Position numbers and translations under genes: made by a program. The notes under the pieces are model-generated. The model worked only from the letters and a program-made list of their open reading frames with translations. It ran no database searches and was not told where the DNA came from. DNA of 9,308 nt from Rickettsiales bacterium (GTDB lineage: Bacteria; Pseudomonadota; Alphaproteobacteria; Rickettsiales; UBA1997): the NCBI GenBank assembly GCA_947441875.1, contig CANEUR010000029.1, forward strand, positions 1 through 9,308, written 5' to 3'. Shown piece by piece: positions 6,333-9,308 of this stretch (the first letter of the stretch is position 1; each line of letters opens with the position of its first letter).

Positions 6333-7598
6333 CTAGCAAATAATGGTTTCGTTGCGATGTGGGCCAGTAGAAATTATGCTAATTTTGATGTTGCATAATT
6401 TTTGTAAGGCAGAAATATAATTTTTGGCCTGTATTGGTAAATTGGCAAATTGAGTAATGCCTTTGATAGGCTGTTGCCAACCTACAAACTCTTGATAAAT
6501 CGGTTCTATTTTTGACCATAAACTAGGATTTTGTGGCAAGTAATCGTAGTGTTTTCCATCAATATTATAGCCAATTGCAACTTTAATGGTGGCTAGCTTA
6601 TCTAAGACATCGAGTTTGGTAAGGGCAACTTCGCTTACCGACGAAAGCTGTAGGGCTTGCTTGATTGATGCTACATCAAACCAACCACATCGGCGTTTTC
6701 TGCCAGTAACTGTGCCAAATTCATGACCTTCTTGTCTTAAAAAATCGCCTGTTTCGTTGTTTAATTCGCTGGGAAAAGGACCAAAACCAACTCGAGTGGT
6801 GTAGGCTTTGATTACTCCTAGAGTTTTGCCAACACTATTTAAACCCAAGCATGAGCCTAAGGTAATTTGCCCTGCCATGGTATTGCTTGAAGTAACAAAA
6901 GGATAGGTTCCGTAAGAAACATCAAGCAAAGCACCTTGAGCGCCTTCGAACAATACTTTTTTATTGGCTAAAATTTGAGCAATTTCAAAAGAAGGTTTGA
7001 CAAACTGTAATAATTTTTCTTGTATTGGCTGTAACTCTTGTAAGATTTCTTCAACCAAAATAGGTTTAGCATTTAAGCCAGATCGTAGTAAATTATGATA
7101 AAAAACTAAATTTTTTACTCGTTCTAAAGTGGTTTTGGGGCAGAATAAATCAGAAATCAAAACTGCTCTTCTGCCTGCCTTATCTTCGTAGGCTGGGCCA
7201 ATACCGCGATGAGTAGTGCCGATTTTGTTTGCCCCTTTTTGCTCTTCAAGCAAGCTATCAAGTGAGCGATGCAAAGATAAAATAAGCGGACAGTTGCTAG
7301 CAATAATTAAGTTTTGGCTTGAAACCTCAATATTTGCCGATTGCAGACTATGTATTTCGTTAAAAAGAGCAGAAGGATCAAGCACCACACCGCTACCAAT
7401 TACACAAAGTTTATTGCTGATAATACCAGAAGGAAGTAAGCTTAGTTTATAAGTGTTGCCCGCTACTTTGATAGTGTGACCAGCGTTATTTCCACCTTGA
7501 AATCGCACCACTGCATCAAAATTATGTGCTAAAAAATCTACTATTTTACCCTTGCCTTCATCACCCCATTGCAAGCCTATTATTGCTGTGTTTGTCAT
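6333..7598 (-). CDS. purA: Adenylosuccinate synthetase
   Basis: PurA condenses IMP with aspartate using GTP to form adenylosuccinate, the first step from IMP to AMP, in the cytosol. From the ATG at 7598 the protein is 421 aa, close to the E. coli enzyme (432). With this start the P-loop GDEGKGK falls at residues 12-18 and the catalytic residues at Asp13 and His41 (NNAGHT), the same numbering as in E. coli, which is the reason for rejecting the in-frame GTG at 7631. Other signatures are GTTHRGIGPAYEDK, FEGAQGALLDVSYGTYPFVT, TTRVGFGPFPSE, the aspartate-loop region GTVTGRKRRCGW (ending at residue 306), and the guanine-binding TKLDVLD. The ATG lies one base after the stop of the zinc-finger gene. 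Stop is TAG. purB is not in the window. Confidence 0.97.
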   Translation of the reverse strand: MTNTAIIGLQWGDEGKGKIVDFLAHNFDAVVRFQGGNNAGHTIKVAGNTYKLSLLPSGIISNKLCVIGSGVVLDPSALFNEIHSLQSANIEVSSQNLIIASNCPLILSLHRSLDSLLEEQKGANKIGTTHRGIGPAYEDKAGRRAVLISDLFCPKTTLERVKNLVFYHNLLRSGLNAKPILVEEILQELQPIQEKLLQFVKPSFEIAQILANKKVLFEGAQGALLDVSYGTYPFVTSSNTMAGQITLGSCLGLNSVGKTLGVIKAYTTRVGFGPFPSELNNETGDFLRQEGHEFGTVTGRKRRCGWFDVASIKQALQLSSVSEVALTKLDVLDKLATIKVAIGYNIDGKHYDYLPQNPSLWSKIEPIYQEFVGWQQPIKGITQFANLPIQAKNYISALQKLCNIKISIISTGPHRNETIIC

Positions 7599-7599
7599 A

Positions 7600-7791
7600 T
7601 TATTGTTGTTGAAGAATGAAATGTTTGCCACAATAAGGGCAGATAACCGAGTTTTTTTTACCTAAATTAAGATAAACTAAAGGATGATGCGAGTTTAAAG
7701 CATCGCCATTGCAAGAAACTGTTTTAGTGGTAACTATTTGTGTTTGGTTAATTAGTGTTTCTTGATTTTTTTTTGTGTTTTGATTGTGCAT
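7600..7791 (-). CDS. Small CHCC zinc-finger protein (NDUFS6-like family)
   Basis: This 63-aa protein matches the zf-CHCC family (Pfam zf-CHCC, COG4391), whose eukaryotic relative is NDUFS6, an accessory zinc subunit of mitochondrial complex I. The zinc ligands are visible as Cys27, His35 or His36, Cys51 and Cys54, in the family pattern SCNGD...HHPLVYLNLG...VICPYCGKHFIL. The first 22 residues are polar, low-complexity and not conserved-looking. The CPYC pair might suggest YacG, but the HPLVYLNLG segment and the CHCC order point to the NDUFS6-like family. The bacterial role is not settled; a link to complex I is by homology only. ATG at 7791 is chosen over an in-frame TTG at 7797. It begins the tight gene run and ends one base before purA; no ribosome-binding site is seen. 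Confidence 0.85.
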   Translation of the reverse strand: MHNQNTKKNQETLINQTQIVTTKTVSCNGDALNSHHPLVYLNLGKKNSVICPYCGKHFILQQQ

Positions 7792-7838
7792 AATCAAGTT
7801 AAGATTGAATAAAAAACCACATTATTTTAAACAAAATA

Positions 7839-7868
7839 ATTATATTTGCAAGATTTTAAAACTAGCAA
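7839..7868 (-). promoter_or_regulatory. Candidate promoter for the zinc-finger/purA gene run
   Basis: The 99-bp gap between ileS and the zinc-finger gene is the only sizeable gap among the genes. On the minus strand it contains TTGCTA (7863-7868), an 18-nt spacer, and a perfect TATAAT (7839-7844), placing a start near 7832 and leaving a leader of about 40 nt. A second, overlapping candidate is TTGCAA (7846-7851), 16 nt, TAAAAT (7824-7829). Such boxes arise easily in AT-rich DNA, so position is the main support. A small palindrome, AGTA-TTTT-TACT at 7874-7885, is too weak to be called a terminator of ileS. Confidence 0.35.
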
Positions 7869-7890
7869 AAAGCAGTATTTTTACTTTTGT

Positions 7891-9308
7891 TTAAATATTT
7901 AGTTTTTGCCAAATAAATTCGCAAGTAAAAGGTAAGAGTGGGGCAGAATTTTTTGCCATAGTAAGTAATGCAGTATAAAGAACATCATAGGCATTTTGTT
8001 TATCTGTGGCAACTTCTGGGCTATTATTATTTTGCCAAAATCTTTGGCGATTTCTGCGTATATACCAATTGTTTAGCACTTCAAAAAAATGTAAAAATTC
8101 TTCACAAGCTAAAATAGTATTAAATTCAAGCAGAGCTGTTTCGATATTTTTATTGGCAATTTTTAATTTTGATAAAATATATTGATCTAAAACATTATTA
8201 AATTTTTGTGGGGTAATAATAAGATTTGCCTTGATTTTATCGGCATTGGCATAAAGGCAAAAAAAGTTAAAAGCATTTAGAAAAGGCTTAATGGCAAGGC
8301 GATAGGTTTCTTTTATTGATTTACCTTCTTTATCTATTTTTAATTCTTGTCCTTTCATTACTGGTTGCGAGATCATGTAAAATCGCATAGCATCAGAGCC
8401 GTAGGTTTTAAATATTTCGAGAGGATCGGCATAGTTTTTAAGCCTTTTAGAGAGTTTTTGAGCATTTTCATCAAGAATTGTGCCATGACAAATAACATTT
8501 TTAAAAGGAATTTTATCAAAAAGAGCGGTAGACAAAACCATTAAAGTATAAAACCAACCGCGAGTTTGTGCAACATATTCGGTGATAAAATCGGCAGGAA
8601 AATTATTTTCAAACCACTCTTTGTTTTCAAACGGATAATGCACTTGAGCAAAAGGCATAGAACCGCTTTCAAACCAGCAATCAAGAACATCTGGCACTCT
8701 ATTGAAGAGTTCGTCATCTTCAATAAAGCTAATGTTGTCAATAAAAGGACGATGTAAGTTAGTGATTTTTTGACCAGAAACTTTTTCGAGTTCAGCAACA
8801 GAGCCAAAAACTTTAATTTTACCACTTTTACTTTTCCAAACAGGCACAGGACAGCCCCAAAAACGATTTCTGGTAATAGACCAATCTCGAGCAGAAGCTA
8901 GCCAATTGCCAAATTGCCCATCTTTTAAATGAGTAGGAATCCAATTTATTTGTTGATTTAACTCAACCATTTTGTCTTTAAAATCAGAAACTTTTACATA
9001 CCAAGAACTTACTGCTTTGTAAATTAAAGGAGTATCGGTTCGCCAGCAGTGCGGATATTTGTGCAGATACTGCTCGGTTTTAAGCCATAAATTTTGTGTT
9101 TTTAAATATTTTATAATGTCGTCGTTGGTATCAAAAACATGGCGATTTTTTAATGATAAATCTGGTAAATCAAAAACTTGTTCGTTAAATTTTGCCCCTT
9201 CATCAATAGGGCAAACTGTGACAATTGAATGCTGTTTGCATAAGAGTTGATCGTCTTCGCCAAAACCAGGCGCGATATGCACTACTCCTGTGCCATCTTC
9301 GGTGTTAA
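7891..9308 (-). CDS. ileS: Isoleucyl-tRNA synthetase, eukaryote-like type, 3' part (5' end beyond window)
   Basis: The last ~471 residues of a class I synthetase that charges tRNA(Ile). The visible part opens at the end of the CP1 editing domain (TEDGTGVVHIAPGFGEDD), continues through VCPIDEGAKF, the catalytic-domain return SWYVKV and RNRFWGCPVPVW, then DVLDCWFESGSMPFA, the KMSKS-type loop as KLSKR (8443-8457) followed by LKNYADP, and the anticodon-binding helices with NWYIRRNRQRFW. APGFGEDD, VCPIDE and KxSKRLKNY are typical of the eukaryote-like type 2 IleRS, also found in Rickettsia, which is generally insensitive to mupirocin. The reading frame is open to the right edge (9306), so the GTG at 9282 is internal, not the start. 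Oddly, the protein stops (TAA) right after PLLPFTCEFIWQKLNI, where family members usually continue for some 150-300 residues; the 99 bp downstream has stops in all frames. Confidence 0.95.
   Translation of the reverse strand, partial: NTEDGTGVVHIAPGFGEDDQLLCKQHSIVTVCPIDEGAKFNEQVFDLPDLSLKNRHVFDTNDDIIKYLKTQNLWLKTEQYLHKYPHCWRTDTPLIYKAVSSWYVKVSDFKDKMVELNQQINWIPTHLKDGQFGNWLASARDWSITRNRFWGCPVPVWKSKSGKIKVFGSVAELEKVSGQKITNLHRPFIDNISFIEDDELFNRVPDVLDCWFESGSMPFAQVHYPFENKEWFENNFPADFITEYVAQTRGWFYTLMVLSTALFDKIPFKNVICHGTILDENAQKLSKRLKNYADPLEIFKTYGSDAMRFYMISQPVMKGQELKIDKEGKSIKETYRLAIKPFLNAFNFFCLYANADKIKANLIITPQKFNNVLDQYILSKLKIANKNIETALLEFNTILACEEFLHFFEVLNNWYIRRNRQRFWQNNNSPEVATDKQNAYDVLYTALLTMAKNSAPLLPFTCEFIWQKLNI

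Noticed and set aside
7599..7631. Longer purA start at a GTG (7631)
   Set aside because: It would overlap the zinc-finger gene by 32 nt and add an Asn-rich tail; the ATG at 7598 reproduces the Asp13 and His41 numbering of E. coli PurA.
7600..7791. YacG (gyrase inhibitor) identity for the small zinc protein
   Set aside because: YacG has two CxxC-type pairs with a different spacing. This protein has a C-H-CxxC order and the HPLVYLNLG segment of the NDUFS6-like family.
8541..8825. Minus-strand open frame of 94 codons overlapping ileS
   Set aside because: It is out of frame within the catalytic domain of ileS, which is continuous here; the frame has no recognisable motif.

Overview
This 9.3-kb, AT-rich window (roughly one third G+C by eye) looks like the chromosome of an alphaproteobacterium, probably a reduced, Rickettsiales- or Holosporales-like lineage. 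The evidence is a small CHCC zinc-finger protein of the NDUFS6-like family, a eukaryote-type (type 2) isoleucyl-tRNA synthetase, and GatA and GT4 glycosyltransferase sequences of alphaproteobacterial flavour. This placement is inferred from remembered family features, not from a search.

Layout. The left edge (1-423) is the end of a CRISPR array: seven 36-bp repeats, the first cut by the window edge, separated by six spacers of 29-31 bp. The repeat resembles type II-C (Cas9) repeats of Campylobacter and Neisseria. Read on the minus strand, each complete repeat contains a full sigma-70-like promoter ending in an extended -10 at the repeat's 3' end. No cas gene, tracrRNA or second array is visible, so the effector genes, if present, lie beyond the left edge. 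A 54-bp gap separates the array from the genes.

All genes are on the minus strand. In transcription order (right to left) they are: the 3' part of ileS, which is cut by the right edge and also ends unusually early; a 99-bp gap with candidate promoter elements; then eight tightly packed genes with gaps of at most 11 nt or short overlaps. These are the CHCC zinc-finger protein, purA, two GT4 glycosyltransferases, an unrecognised secreted protein, gatA, trpG and trpD.

The presumptive operon mixes unrelated housekeeping jobs: AMP synthesis, surface glycan or LPS assembly, Gln-tRNA/Asn-tRNA transamidation and tryptophan synthesis. It runs co-directionally into the CRISPR array with no convincing terminator between them. 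None of the eight visible start codons has a Shine-Dalgarno-like sequence. TGA ends one gene, so the standard bacterial code is in use.

The most interesting signal is the CRISPR array with one promoter per repeat, including a terminal repeat that can act only as a promoter. The shortened ileS, the lack of Shine-Dalgarno sites and the unknown secreted protein are secondary points.
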